From positions 496,001 through 560,000 of the forward strand of contig NZ_SRXY01000001.1 of the NCBI RefSeq assembly GCF_004804335.1: a DNA stretch of 64,000 nt. Reading direction: 5' to 3'. Made by a program: the position numbers and the translations under genes. The stretch is from Pacificoceanicola onchidii (GTDB lineage Bacteria; Pseudomonadota; Alphaproteobacteria; Rhodobacterales; Rhodobacteraceae). Positions 20,201 to 26,810 of this stretch are shown in pieces. Under the pieces are notes generated by a model. The model saw only the letters and a program-made list of their open reading frames with translations. It was not told the DNA's origin and did not search any database. Position 1 is the stretch's first letter; each line of letters opens with the position of its first letter.

Positions 20201-22712
20201 GGCTCAGCTCCAGAAAGTCGCTTTTGACCAACGCGTCCGAACTGATGCTTGCCAGAACCACGCTCGAGCCGCTGACGCTGCCGGTCACGGCGCTGCTGTT
20301 CAGCTTATAACTGCCATCCGCTGTGGCTGCGGGCAGCGTGCCCGTGACGTCGAAGGTACAGCTTGTCCCTGCCGTCACCGAAAGTCCCGAGAAGACCAAA
20401 AAGGCCGAGAAATCGGTCGCGGAACTGCCGGCTCCGCAGAAGCCGGCGGACGGCAGAACGGTGATCGTTGTGGCGTTGTTGAACAGGTTGTAATCGTCGG
20501 TAAAGGTAACGGCGGTGTAATCGGAGCCAGTGGTGTTGGTGAAGGTGTACCGTGCGGTAAAGCTGCCGCCGGGGATCAACGGCTGGTCGAGGAACTCTCG
20601 TACCATGTCCAGAGGCGCAACAGGCAGAATATCCAGATCGGCTGTGGCGGGCGGCGTAGAAACCGGCTCACCGCCAGCCGTGCCTGTCAGCCCACCAGCG
20701 GTGTTGGTGAAGGTGCCGTTCACACCCGTCGGAAGGGTGATGTCAAACACGATCGTACAATCATGCCCGATGGGCAGGCTTGCCACGTCGAAAATCGCGT
20801 TTGTCGATGTGGAGGTGCCATTGAGTGTTGCACCACAGGTGCCGCCCAGGTTGCCGGCATAGGTTGCACCGGTAACGAAGTTTGCCAGGTTGTCATCCAC
20901 CTGCAGGTTCACCGCCTCGGACGGGCTTTCCTCGTCGCTTTCAAGCAAAAGGGTTGCCGTGACTGTCGATCCGGCCACTGCATTGGCCACATCAAAGGAT
21001 TTTGAAAGGCTCAGATCTGCGCCGCCGATCACGGTCAGCGTTGCCGAAGCTGCGTCTCCGTAAAGGGTCTGGCCGGACAGCACGGCGGAAATCGTCTCGG
21101 TCGGGGAGTCATAGGTTCCCGGCGATGTGCCCGCCGGAATGGAAAAGGGCAGCGTGATCGTACATTGCGCATTGCCAAGCGCATTGCCAGCCAACGCCCC
21201 GCCCGTCAGGGTCAGCTCATCGTCAAAGGAGTCATAACTGAACGACCCACCGCACGTGTTCACTGCAGAGACGGTATTCGGGATCATGCCGCTTGGCGGT
21301 GAGACCTCGTCCACAAAGGTGATATCGGTGAAGTCCATTCCCGCACCATTGAGATTGTCGATCGTGTAGATGACCGTGACATCTGTGTCGGGAGCGGACG
21401 GCTGAAGACCCGGCGTGCCTGTATCAGCGTCATAGGATTTGCTCAGGATCGGCGGCAAGGCGCTCGACGATTCGATGTAAAGGAACGCGCTGGCCTGGTT
21501 GCCGGTATAAGGACTGCCGTCCAACATCCCGCTGATCGCGCTTGTCTGGTTCTCGTAGGAGCCGGCTGTGGTCACAGATGCAGGAAGTGTTACAGGGACA
21601 GTGAAGGAGCAAAACTGTTCACCGGCCAATGACCCGCCGGTGAGCGTCAGAACCTGATTCCCCCCGGACAGGGCGAGGCTGGATCCCGCTCCACAGGGGT
21701 TAGCCGGCAGGGATCCGGTGAAGGTGGCGCCTGCGATCATGGACGACAGATCATCGGAGAAGGTCAGCGCGGTTCCGGGATCGTTCCGTGTTTTGTTGCT
21801 TACGGTGAAGGTCAGCTGAACGGTTTCCGTCGGCAGGGCGCTGCCTTCGTCAAACGCCTTCTCCAGAACGATTCCGCCGGTCGGGAGACCCGCAACCGAG
21901 AGCGATTCGACAAAACTGCTGCTGAGTTGCGAGACAGTCCCGGACAAATCGAAGTCACCCGCCGCTGTCGCTGTCACGTCGAAGTCCAAAGTGCAAGCCG
22001 CAGTGGTTGGCACGAACCCAACCAGTTCAACAGTGGACGCGCCAGGGTTGGCGGTGATGGTGGCCGTTCCTGGGGTGCCGTTGAACAAACAGTCCGTCGC
22101 GGCGTTGGGCGGGCTCGCCACTTCAATGCCCGTTGGCAGAGTTTCGGTCAGAATAACCTGCTGGAATGACGAAGTGCCCGCGCCGAAGGTATAACTCACC
22201 GTTGTGCGCCCGCCGATGGTCGCCATCGAGGAAGACAAAGACTTGGACGCCGGAAAGAACCCCGGTTGAACGGTCAAGCTGGCATTTTCAGCCGTCTCAC
22301 CGCCCGCGTCCGTCAACCAGCTGTAGACAACAGTCTCCGTGGTATTGCTCGCCACCGTGCCTGCTGCAACCGGAACCGTAATCTGACAGCTCGCGCCGCT
22401 GCCAAGATTGAACGCGGAAACACTGACCGACGTAGAGCCGGGGACGGCCGATACCGCTGCGCCAAAACAGCTGTTTGTCACTGCACTCTGACCAACTGTC
22501 AGAACACCCGGCAAGGTGGTCGTGACCGCAACCCCGGTTGTCCCTGACGCCGCAGCCCCCTGAAAATCGAGGATGGCCGTTACTTCACCGTTCGAGACAA
22601 CCGATGAAGACGAGAAGTAAGGATTGAACGTCACCCCGGATTGAGCGCTGGCAAGAGCCGGCAAAACAGAAAACACGAGTGTGAAGAGCGCGCGGCGCAG
22701 AAAGCTGGTCAT
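11247..22712 (-). CDS. Giant autotransporter-like surface adhesin (3,821 residues)
   Basis: The protein begins with a signal peptide (1-23, ending ALASA). Residues ~24-1340 are ten related domains of ~130 residues, each with a cysteine pair of the form C-x(25-35)-C-[T/S/Q]; they resemble DUF11/DUF7933-type bacterial surface repeats. Residues ~1340-2947 are sixteen ~100-residue Ig-like repeats in alternating A and B types. A further Ig-like domain (~2948-3040), a thrombospondin-3-like calcium segment (DSDGDGVPD...DRDGDGIPD, ~3050-3085), an unassigned domain, and two Calx-beta-like domains (~3215-3450) follow. A helical linker (~3450-3490) precedes a ~290-residue beta-barrel ending in Phe. This fits a type Va-like autotransporter in which the barrel anchors the passenger to the outer membrane. 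The role is likely adhesion or a surface fibre. It is convergent with gspM. T2SS export is possible but not shown. Confidence 0.85.
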   Translation of the reverse strand: MTSFLRRALFTLVFSVLPALASAQSGVTFNPYFSSSSVVSNGEVTAILDFQGAAASGTTGVAVTTTLPGVLTVGQSAVTNSCFGAAVSAVPGSTSVSVSAFNLGSGASCQITVPVAAGTVASNTTETVVYSWLTDAGGETAENASLTVQPGFFPASKSLSSSMATIGGRTTVSYTFGAGTSSFQQVILTETLPTGIEVASPPNAATDCLFNGTPGTATITANPGASTVELVGFVPTTAACTLDFDVTATAAGDFDLSGTVSQLSSSFVESLSVAGLPTGGIVLEKAFDEGSALPTETVQLTFTVSNKTRNDPGTALTFSDDLSSMIAGATFTGSLPANPCGAGSSLALSGGNQVLTLTGGSLAGEQFCSFTVPVTLPASVTTAGSYENQTSAISGMLDGSPYTGNQASAFLYIESSSALPPILSKSYDADTGTPGLQPSAPDTDVTVIYTIDNLNGAGMDFTDITFVDEVSPPSGMIPNTVSAVNTCGGSFSYDSFDDELTLTGGALAGNALGNAQCTITLPFSIPAGTSPGTYDSPTETISAVLSGQTLYGDAASATLTVIGGADLSLSKSFDVANAVAGSTVTATLLLESDEESPSEAVNLQVDDNLANFVTGATYAGNLGGTCGATLNGTSTSTNAIFDVASLPIGHDCTIVFDITLPTGVNGTFTNTAGGLTGTAGGEPVSTPPATADLDILPVAPLDMVREFLDQPLIPGGSFTARYTFTNTTGSDYTAVTFTDDYNLFNNATTITVLPSAGFCGAGSSATDFSAFLVFSGLSVTAGTSCTFDVTGTLPAATADGSYKLNSSAVTGSVSGSSVVLASISSDALVKSDFLELSRVYTPDPVSAGNTLSVTYTIENTLDDPVTSVSFVDSLSGFPSGTTLSGSPTSTCGGTFTGGLSFDFSGGSIAALGTCTISADLNIPSNAPVASFLSSTTAPPSGSASGLMISGISVESAFEVRSFELPMFALSYDSAFVGAGETLTGTYTITNTDASVTLSDLQFNDDYDSILSGLTLGAGSSTTCPTGSISGTGTGVLSANGLSVPPSSSCTVDVVLQIPAAAASGSVTTTSSALSSNGDVLADPVSDSFTVVPNPGFSAAFAPAPVVQGAISTLTFTLDNSGAGTSATGAGFSGTLESSLLVATPSNASTTCTGGTVTATAGTSGFSYAGGTLPSSATCTISFDVVTSTAGLKTQPIGSLTSSLGGAAGTAPTLLVSSAPIPSFSKSFDAVSIAAGGSSTMTLTINNATALVPATALSVTDTLPAGMVVATPSNAATTCTGGTLTAVAGSGTVSYSGGTVAASGSCTITVDVTLTGAGSYVNTTGALSTSLGSAGTASATLSQPGITITTPIATNDIVNGAEAPSVTVSGMTVAVANGQTVTVTATDSASGTSTQTFGVASNAYSVNLDMSGLADGAVSITAMVSDVNGTPASATPAAVTLDATPPTGQSVAFDQTLVNLANESAISFTLTGGEVGASFTYQITDTGAGSVTGGPTTITSASQTVNPLDLSGLGEGTLTLSVTLTDTNGNAAPAVTDTIEKDAVAPTVAFDSSLAGDDVVNAAEAATVTISGTSTDAEDGQSVTLSIGDGSSTVPGSALVSGGIWSTVVNLSGLSDGSLSLTADLSDVAGNPATQATANLTKDVAAPSGYSMAFDQDPVNLSNESAASLTLTGGEFGTSFAYTITSDAGGTPVTGSGTVTSAPQTLSGIDLSGLGDGTLTVTLSLTDTAGNAGGNVTDTTTKDATAPTVSFDSLLMGDDQVNGTEVAAVTISGTSTDAEDGQTVTLAISDGTTTIPSSATVNSGVWSVTLDLSALNEGALSLTADLSDVAGNPAAQASAGLTKDTIAPSGHSVSYVQSFVNIANQYNIGFDINNAEVGARFRYEVFDGSVIAPSGTGTITANPVHERRNSDHSFPGQGTLTITVILTDAAGNVAAGVTDTIIKDTVAPTLTFDNPLMGDDVINGTEAPTVTISGTSTDAEDGQPVNIIAGDGATFVLVNPTVNSGVWSTVVDLTPLADGTLNLTADVSDVAGNPATQATAILGKDTVAPSGASVSFTPSSVNGANETSVAFDFASGEVGASFVYQITSSGGGTAVTGSGTLATATDQISGLDLSGLADGTLTLTATLSDPAGNAGTAITDTITKDTVAPSLAIDNPLAGDDLVNASEAGSVTISGTSSDLPDGNAVAIVVTDSLSATVPGTANVTGGVWSVTLDLSGLADGSLSIAANATDPSGNPAIEATASLTKDTGVPTGFGVAFNPASVNAANQTAVDFSFTGAETGATFAFTVSSSAGGTPVTGTGTLGSATHQAFADLSSLPDGTLTLSVVVTDIAGNAAPAVTDTIEKDVVAPTLAFDGPFAGDDVVNAAEESAVTIDGTSTDLPDGHVITVQVSDGTATVSGTATVGSNAWSATFDLSGLADGPLTLSASTTDPAGNPAVPATDTLTKDTAAPTGFTVAFAQTAVNAANETASGFGFTDGETGASFAYTITSSGGGTAVTGTGTISSATHAVSGLDLSGLADGTLTLSVVVTDTAGNASTASTDTVEKDVVAPTLAFDRPISGDDVVNAAEAGAQSVMGTSSGLPDGQTVTVAASDGTATVSGTTTVSGGAWTVVLDLSGLADGTINLTADASDVAGNPAAQAAATVTKDATAPSGYTVLFDQDPINLATAGAASFTFAGAEVGAMFNYTITSDAGGTPVSSSGTIASADQQVSAIDLTGLNDGTLTLSVTLTDLAGNTGAAATDDATKDVAVPGVAFDSPLLDDDVVNASEASSATISGTATDVEDGQSVTLAVSDGSATATGSATVSGGIWSTAMDLSALADGALSLTADLDDAAGNPAPQATASLSKDATAPSGYGVSFDQDPVNLSNVSAVSFSFSGAEVGASFVYAISSDSGGTAMTGSGTISSATEQVSGLDVSGLGDGTLTVTVALTDTAGNAGIRASGTATKDVIQPTVTLTVPTEAQSDPFEVTVSFSEPVTGFALASLDIDNGTASVLNGSGDTYTFTLTPDHDGDITITVLAAAAQDGQGNDSVVSDPVMATADLTGTPDPAPLPDSDGDGVPDANETGDRDGDGIPDASDYDPQGYFYCEDDGRILAGGGITVSGPSGSNSSIGLANDINIVRDGSTGEFQWFATRPGTYTVTYSYPASEGLPSTARLSSGTLDVTTILPSNPGVLGSTEDGSTGFLADASASVFYDTFVIEPGDPDVLANNVPMTQCAENPVTASLGQNGAEANGGTPTDVTFVIAQDRLSALPTVVTYTMGGTATGGTDYTAPSGTATIPVGDTSVVVTVPVLEDGLIEGSESVSLTLAGVTSGDTVTMLSTTASDLTATASILDDDNAVIAVTDVDLTTSENGDDDATMSFVLLGQPSSNVTLSFAGDSQCKVMPATLTFTSANYTSPQALTIRAIDDEDVEGTHSCQPTVTVSSADSRYDAYALALSTVTVTDDLVDQIRDPLTEILKDDLEQTVRTQQRHFSRIAKGALSRLKEGQSGLECGTISAPDVDGRLTIQDGTGSSDGKFGWDVYNCYTMRREILDGSFSLNWSADKGTQAMLQFSRQSEKFLSESALHGFFWGGYYSRNLVDGPADGVINGFGLNGGVYGARDLGDGLFMDYYASAAIGMHRYDLTFDANPADITATGDYRYAAVFGGVALSGTREYETFTLTPRVGLDLAHAWVSDASVTAKQLGQTDTGRIELPDFSGGRLFAEVEFAGIGSKEGAAAFGEMMTEMSFTPRVACEFSSYGDGADCSAGINISVMMTKPSKHLSYGFELDYERLDDLNRLTLDFTRERKFARGQGAVVTRLAMPSPEEVTLEHGVSLDF
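13870..18690 (-). repeat. Sixteen alternating Ig-like repeats within the giant adhesin
   Basis: Eight A units (starting around SGY.VAFDQDPVNLSNES) alternate with eight B units (starting around TVAFDSPL.GDDVVNAAEA). Each is about 100 codons and units are joined by TKDxxAP-type linkers. The DNA is also repetitive: short blocks such as the GACGAT-rich region for DDVVN recur about every 600 bases. Units differ enough that no two are identical. The pattern suggests expansion by unequal recombination of an A+B pair. Confidence 0.9.
18710..22600 (-). repeat. Ten cysteine-paired surface domains in the adhesin N-terminal half
   Basis: Ten consecutive units of ~130 codons each hold two cysteines, the second in the context C-[TSQ]-[IVFL]. 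Examples are CTGGT...CTITV, CGGTF...CTISA and CGAGSS...CSFTV. Spacing is regular, so each domain probably has one internal disulfide. The Ig-like half downstream has no such cysteines. The units resemble DUF11/DUF7933 repeats. Confidence 0.8.
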
Positions 22713-23060
22713 GAAATGTCCCGTCAGTGCTTTGGCAGCCGGATTCGCGCATCCCCGACGAACGCAGCTCCGGCCTTTGACGTCACGTTAGGCGGAAAAC
22801 CGCTAAGCCGTCATGAACCCAATCCTTCGGATCGTCATTTTACGGGCAACTGTGGCCAAGATGTTGTGCAGTAGTGATCCACGTCACAAGAGACATGTTT
22901 GGGTTGCATAAAGGTCCGCTTTGACTTTCGCGGATCGGCGTCTTGCTCCTGCGCCCCAAACGCGCTTAAGCACCATAGTGCGATACCCTTGTTAGACCCG
23001 GGGCGCACTGCTGCCTTCACCTCGGCGCCGTACCGACAGGATCCAAAAAAGGACAATGAA
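22713..23060. other. Divergent intergenic region between the adhesin and the arsenite carrier
   Basis: These 348 bases hold no convincing gene. An open frame upstream of the carrier from 22899 is likely just extension. The region must hold the promoters of the adhesin (minus strand) and the carrier (plus strand). One candidate CRP/FNR-like palindrome is listed separately. I see no strong -35/-10 pair. Confidence 0.6.
22874..22887. promoter_or_regulatory. Candidate CRP/FNR-type palindrome
   Basis: GTGA-N6-TCAC, with A on both flanks, resembles the TGTGA-N6-TCACA half sites of the CRP/FNR family. It lies 162 bases upstream of the adhesin start and 174 bases upstream of the carrier start. A chance match of this length is quite possible. 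Confidence 0.3.
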
Positions 23061-24074
23061 ATGAGCCGCTTCGAGAGATATCTGACGATCTGGGTGGCGC
23101 TTGCGATGGGCGCAGGCATGGCCATCGGGATCCTGTTCCCGCCGCTGGTTCAGGCCATTGCCGCTGCCGAAGTGGCCTCGATCAACCTCGTCGTCGCGGT
23201 GCTGATCTGGGCGATGGTCTATCCGATGATGGTTGGTGTGGATTTTGGCGCCGTCGCCGGTGTGGCCAGACAACCAAAAGGCCTGTTGGTGACGCTTGTG
23301 GTCAATTGGCTGATCAAACCCTTTACAATGGCGCTGCTGGCCGTGCTGTTCTTCGACTACATCTTTGCGCCGCTGATTTCTCCCGAAGACGCCGCGCAAT
23401 ACACCGCCGGGCTGATCCTGCTGGGCGCGGCCCCCTGCACAGCCATGGTCTTTGTCTGGTCACAGCTCACGCGGGGCGACGCGACCTATACGCTGGTGCA
23501 GGTCTCCGTGAATGACCTGATTATGGTTATCGCCTTTGCCCCGATCGTCGCTTTCCTTCTGGGGATCACGGACATCGCCGTGCCATGGGACACGCTTGTT
23601 CTGGCGACGGTGCTCTATGTGCTGCTACCCCTTATCGCAGGTCTTCTGACGCGGCGCGCGCTTGGCAGTGGTGCAGCGGTGGAGGCTTTCACGTCGCGGA
23701 TCAAACCGCTGTCGATGATCGGGCTGATTGCGACGGTTGGCATTCTGTTCGGCCTGCAGGGCGAAACCATCCTGTCACGCCCTTTGGTGATCGCGCTTAT
23801 CGCCGTGCCGATCCTGATCCAAAGCTACGGCATCTTCGCGCTGGCTTACGGTGCAGCCTTTGTTTTGAAGGTTCCGCACCGCATCGCCGCCCCCTGCGCG
23901 ATGATTGGCACGTCGAACTTCTTTGAACTCGCCGTCGCCGTGGCGATTTCGCTCTTTGGGCTGAATTCGGGCGCGGCCCTGGCAACCGTGGTTGGCGTTC
24001 TGGTCGAAGTGCCCGTGATGCTGTCCCTGGTGGCTTTCGCCAATCGCACACGCGGGCGTTTTGCGGAAAGCTAG
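23061..24074 (+). CDS. arsB: Arsenite efflux carrier, ACR3 family
   Basis: This 337-residue protein has about ten hydrophobic segments. It carries the ACR3 signature [14 protein letters not shown] around residue 130, including the conserved cysteine needed for arsenite transport, and [19 protein letters not shown] near 290. It exports As(III) across the inner membrane. The start at ATG 23061 has AAAGGAC 7 bases upstream. The longer open frame from 22899 has no leader character and is rejected. No arsR or arsC is adjacent, which is unusual for an ars locus. Confidence 0.92.
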   Translation: MSRFERYLTIWVALAMGAGMAIGILFPPLVQAIAAAEVASINLVVAVLIWAMVYPMMVGVDFGAVAGVARQPKGLLVTLVVNWLIKPFTMALLAVLFFDYIFAPLISPEDAAQYTAGLILLGAAPCTAMVFVWSQLTRGDATYTLVQVSVNDLIMVIAFAPIVAFLLGITDIAVPWDTLVLATVLYVLLPLIAGLLTRRALGSGAAVEAFTSRIKPLSMIGLIATVGILFGLQGETILSRPLVIALIAVPILIQSYGIFALAYGAAFVLKVPHRIAAPCAMIGTSNFFELAVAVAISLFGLNSGAALATVVGVLVEVPVMLSLVAFANRTRGRFAES

Positions 24075-24086
24075 GGTCAGGACCCT

Positions 24087-24111
24087 AAGGCCCGGAGGTT
24101 GTCCGGGCCTT
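24087..24111. terminator. Hairpin between convergent arsB and 24118 gene
   Basis: A perfect 10-bp stem (AAGGCCCGGA with TCCGGGCCTT) has a 5-base loop. A T-poor stretch follows on the plus strand. It lies between two converging genes and may end both, though it lacks a strong T tract. Confidence 0.6.
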
Positions 24112-24117
24112 GCGTGT

Positions 24118-24525
24118 TTACTCTTCTTTGACTTCTTCGGGGGTGATGATCACCCCGCGCGACACCACGAAGTGGCCGGTCCTGTAGAAAGGCTTTTTCA
24201 TGGTGGTTTGCGCTTCGCCCCGGCCGTTGTTCACCGGGTTGACGATCTCGATCTCTTCTTCGGTCGCGGCCCGCAACTCGTACCGGTAAACCCCGTCCTG
24301 CGCGTCCGAGCGATCCAGTTCATACACTGGCGTGCCCCGTTCGGACCGAACCTGGCTGATCCGGCCATTGGGCGCGGCGACAACCATCGTGGCATTGGTC
24401 AGACCAATCCAGTTCTCAAACCAGACGGCATTCGAGTTGTGTTGCTGGACCGGATCCGGCCCCGCTGCGAAAGCGGCGGTTCCAAGTGCCACGCCCATCG
24501 CCGCGACGATCGAAAGAATTCGCAT
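24118..24525 (-). CDS. Exported protein of unknown function (135 residues)
   Basis: A clear signal peptide (1-20, ending FAA) is followed by a small beta-rich domain with no motif I recognise. A strong ribosome site AGGAGGT stands 5 bases before the ATG. Tryptophans and aromatics near WFENWIG and the charged end EEVKEE are the main features. It is convergent with arsB. Function cannot be assigned. Confidence 0.7.
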   Translation of the reverse strand: MRILSIVAAMGVALGTAAFAAGPDPVQQHNSNAVWFENWIGLTNATMVVAAPNGRISQVRSERGTPVYELDRSDAQDGVYRYELRAATEEEIEIVNPVNNGRGEAQTTMKKPFYRTGHFVVSRGVIITPEEVKEE

Positions 24526-24600
24526 AATTCACCTCCTGAAAATCAATGCGGTGCGGGCCGCGCCCGGAAACCTGCGTAACAGCAGCGCGGGCCAGCCCAA

Positions 24601-24617
24601 TTGTGTTAACAACACAA
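24601..24617. promoter_or_regulatory. Perfect inverted repeat upstream of the 24118 gene
   Basis: TTGTGTT-AAC-AACACAA is a perfect 7-bp palindrome with a 3-base spacer, 76 bases upstream of the exported-protein start. Its size and AT-rich form suit an operator for a dimeric regulator; the regulator is unknown. Confidence 0.4.
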
Positions 24618-24729
24618 AATCCTGGCATCGGGGTCAAGCGCTAGGCCATCACGATGTAGGCAGGAATTCCTGACCTCGTTGCGGAAAACCGCCGCTTTGC
24701 CAAAGGAAAGGCGGAACACCGCCCTTGGC

Positions 24730-25353
24730 CTAAAGTGTCGAGGCCCAATCCGAAACCGCCGCAGCCGCGGCCAGCACATGGTCGTTTGCGGTCAATCCGG
24801 TCAGGCGTTTGCGCGGCTTGAAGTCATGGTCGCCATCCTCCAGCCAATGCATCGCAATGGCACCAGACAAGTTGTAACCCGCAACGTCCTCCGCTGTTCC
24901 AAACGGATCCCGCGTGCCTTGGCAGATCAGCGCGGGACACGTCAGCGTTTCAAGATGCGCCGTGCGCAGGTTCTCCGGCTTGCCCGTTGGATGGAAGGGG
25001 TATCCGAAACAGGCCAGACCTGCGATTTGACCTTTGGCAAACAAATCATCCGCGATCAGGCTGGCCACGCGGCCACCCATGCTCTTGCCGCCGATGATCA
25101 ATGGCCCGTCCCCAGCCAGTTCGGCGATCTGTTCTCTGTATTCAGCTTCCAAAACCGGCATTTTCGGCGGTGGCCGCTTGGACCCGCCGGTCCGCCTTTG
25201 CGCCATATAGTCGAACTCGAACCGCAGTGTGCGCAGGCCCTTGGCCGCCAATGCCTCCGCCAACCCAGTCATGAAAGATGTGTCCATGGCGGCACCCGCG
25301 CCATGAGCAAGCATCACCGTCACAGTGCCCTCACCTGTGATCAGGACGGACAA
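24730..25353 (-). CDS. Alpha/beta hydrolase, KANL3/TEX30-like
   Basis: This 207-residue protein begins with LITGEGTVTVMLAHGAGA, the oxyanion region. It has the nucleophile elbow GKSMGG at about residue 90, Asp in GTRDPFG (~150) and His in GDHDF (~175), so the Ser-Asp-His triad is complete. It belongs to the small KANL3/TEX30 branch of the alpha/beta hydrolases. The substrate is unknown. It lies 6 bases after the MYG1 gene on the same strand and is probably co-transcribed. Confidence 0.85.
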   Translation of the reverse strand: MSVLITGEGTVTVMLAHGAGAAMDTSFMTGLAEALAAKGLRTLRFEFDYMAQRRTGGSKRPPPKMPVLEAEYREQIAELAGDGPLIIGGKSMGGRVASLIADDLFAKGQIAGLACFGYPFHPTGKPENLRTAHLETLTCPALICQGTRDPFGTAEDVAGYNLSGAIAMHWLEDGDHDFKPRKRLTGLTANDHVLAAAAAVSDWASTL

Positions 25354-25359
25354 ACGCGA

Positions 25360-26280
25360 TCAGCCCAGATGCGCCGCGACAGCGAGATCCGCCATCTTGA
25401 GCACGGCATCGCGCGAATTCGCCACCGCGATAAAACGGCCGTTGTGGCAGAACTTGGCCCCGCTCACGCCGCTGGCTTCTTCCAGTGCGTGATCGGTCAG
25501 CCCGGCCCAGGCTGCGGGCAGATCCGCGCGGCTCTCGAAGGTATCGCCGCCCTTGCGAATGGTGGTCAGAGCCCAGTCCTTGTCACGCGGATGCACGACA
25601 AACAACAGGTGGTCCGCGCCGACCTTTTCAATAGCGGCACGGAACGGCATGCCCATGGCAAGCTCCAGAACCCGGCTTTCTCCTGCTGAGGAAATCGCCT
25701 CGGTCACCATTGCCTCCGCCCGCCGTTTTGCCGCCAGATTGCGTACAGCGGCCTCGACAAAGGCGCGGGCCACGTCCAGCGCCTCGGCAAAGGCGGAATC
25801 ATCCGCCGCAGGATCGCGCTCGTCGAATTCCGGTTTAAGCGTCTCGAGCAGAACCGGCAGGGTCAGACCGGCAAGAGGCCCCGCAGAAGACGGCTCCATC
25901 GCGCCGTTGTCCAGCATGTCGATCGGCCAGACAAACTTGGCGTCAAAGCTGGCATGAACCGCATCCACTTCGGCATCGGGCACCGCCATGGCCTTGAGAT
26001 AGTCGCGGCCGAAATGCTTCCAGATCAGACCGAATGAGCTGAAAGGGCTTCCATCTTCGCGTAGAGGGTTCGGCTTCTGGTGATGATCGAACATCCCCGC
26101 GCCCGGATCGTATTCGCGCCCCACGTCATAGATGATCCGCCCCTCCCGAGGCGAAATCCACTCCGGATCGCGACTGCGGATCAAACGCGCCGACGGGAAC
26201 AGCCGGGTCAGAACAACCGATGAGAGCAGCTCATCCGCGTGGAACCCGCCGGAATGTGTAACCAGATGCGATACGTTCAT
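25360..26280 (-). CDS. MYG1-family metal-dependent protein (UPF0160)
   Basis: This 306-residue protein starts with the hallmark VTHSGGFHADELLSS and holds D...FDHHQ at about residue 70, a DHH-type motif for metal binding. MYG1 proteins are related to DHH phosphoesterases; the eukaryotic member is a 3'-5' RNA exonuclease. The bacterial role is not settled. It is upstream of, and 6 bases from, the alpha/beta hydrolase gene. Confidence 0.93.
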   Translation of the reverse strand: MNVSHLVTHSGGFHADELLSSVVLTRLFPSARLIRSRDPEWISPREGRIIYDVGREYDPGAGMFDHHQKPNPLREDGSPFSSFGLIWKHFGRDYLKAMAVPDAEVDAVHASFDAKFVWPIDMLDNGAMEPSSAGPLAGLTLPVLLETLKPEFDERDPAADDSAFAEALDVARAFVEAAVRNLAAKRRAEAMVTEAISSAGESRVLELAMGMPFRAAIEKVGADHLLFVVHPRDKDWALTTIRKGGDTFESRADLPAAWAGLTDHALEEASGVSGAKFCHNGRFIAVANSRDAVLKMADLAVAAHLG

Positions 26281-26331
26281 GACACTCCGAACCTTGGCTC
26301 ATTATCCCCATGCATGCGCTTCGGAATAGGC

Positions 26332-26643
26332 TCAATGCGTCCAGGCGCTTTTTCGATCCACCGCGAAGTTCTCGGCGTAGCCACGGGCGCGCACATTGGG
26401 GCGGCGCTTGTTCGGCTCGAAGACCTGCGCATCAATGCCATGCTCGCGCGCATAGGCCACAGCCGCATCCTTGCTGTCGAACCGCAGCCGGACCTGGGTT
26501 TGCGTGTCACTGCTCGATGTCCAGCCCATCAGCGGATCCACCTCGCGGGCTTTCGCCGGGGCGAACTCCAGAAGCCAGGTCTTTGTCTTGCCCTGCCCCG
26601 ATGACATGGCGGTCTTGGACGGCTGGTAAATGCGGGCGCGCAT
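26332..26643 (-). CDS. NADH dehydrogenase accessory subunit, NDUFS4-like (ETC complex I)
   Basis: This 103-residue protein starts RARIYQPSKTAMSSGQGKT, the conserved opening of alphaproteobacterial complex I accessory subunits. It also has LEFAP..A.E.DPLMGWTSS and the end segment RRPNVRARGYAENF. It binds complex I at the NADH module. Two ATG codons are adjacent (26646 and 26643). I choose the second because GGAG then sits 7 bases away. Confidence 0.93.
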   Translation of the reverse strand: MRARIYQPSKTAMSSGQGKTKTWLLEFAPAKAREVDPLMGWTSSSDTQTQVRLRFDSKDAAVAYAREHGIDAQVFEPNKRRPNVRARGYAENFAVDRKSAWTH

Positions 26644-26810
26644 CATGGCTCTCCTTCACATGGCTGCTGATTGCCGGGTGTCGCACAGGGCGCTCGGCAA
26701 GGCGATAGCAGAATTGGCTTTAAGGGTTATCAAAGATTTGCCGTCACGGGGCAAGCGCGGCTTCTGCGTCATTTGATCCGTCGAGACGCCATCTGAGGAG
26801 GCCAATGTCT

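Noticed and set aside
22899-23060. Upstream extension of the arsenite carrier
   Set aside because: No homology, no leader; a good ribosome site is at the later ATG.
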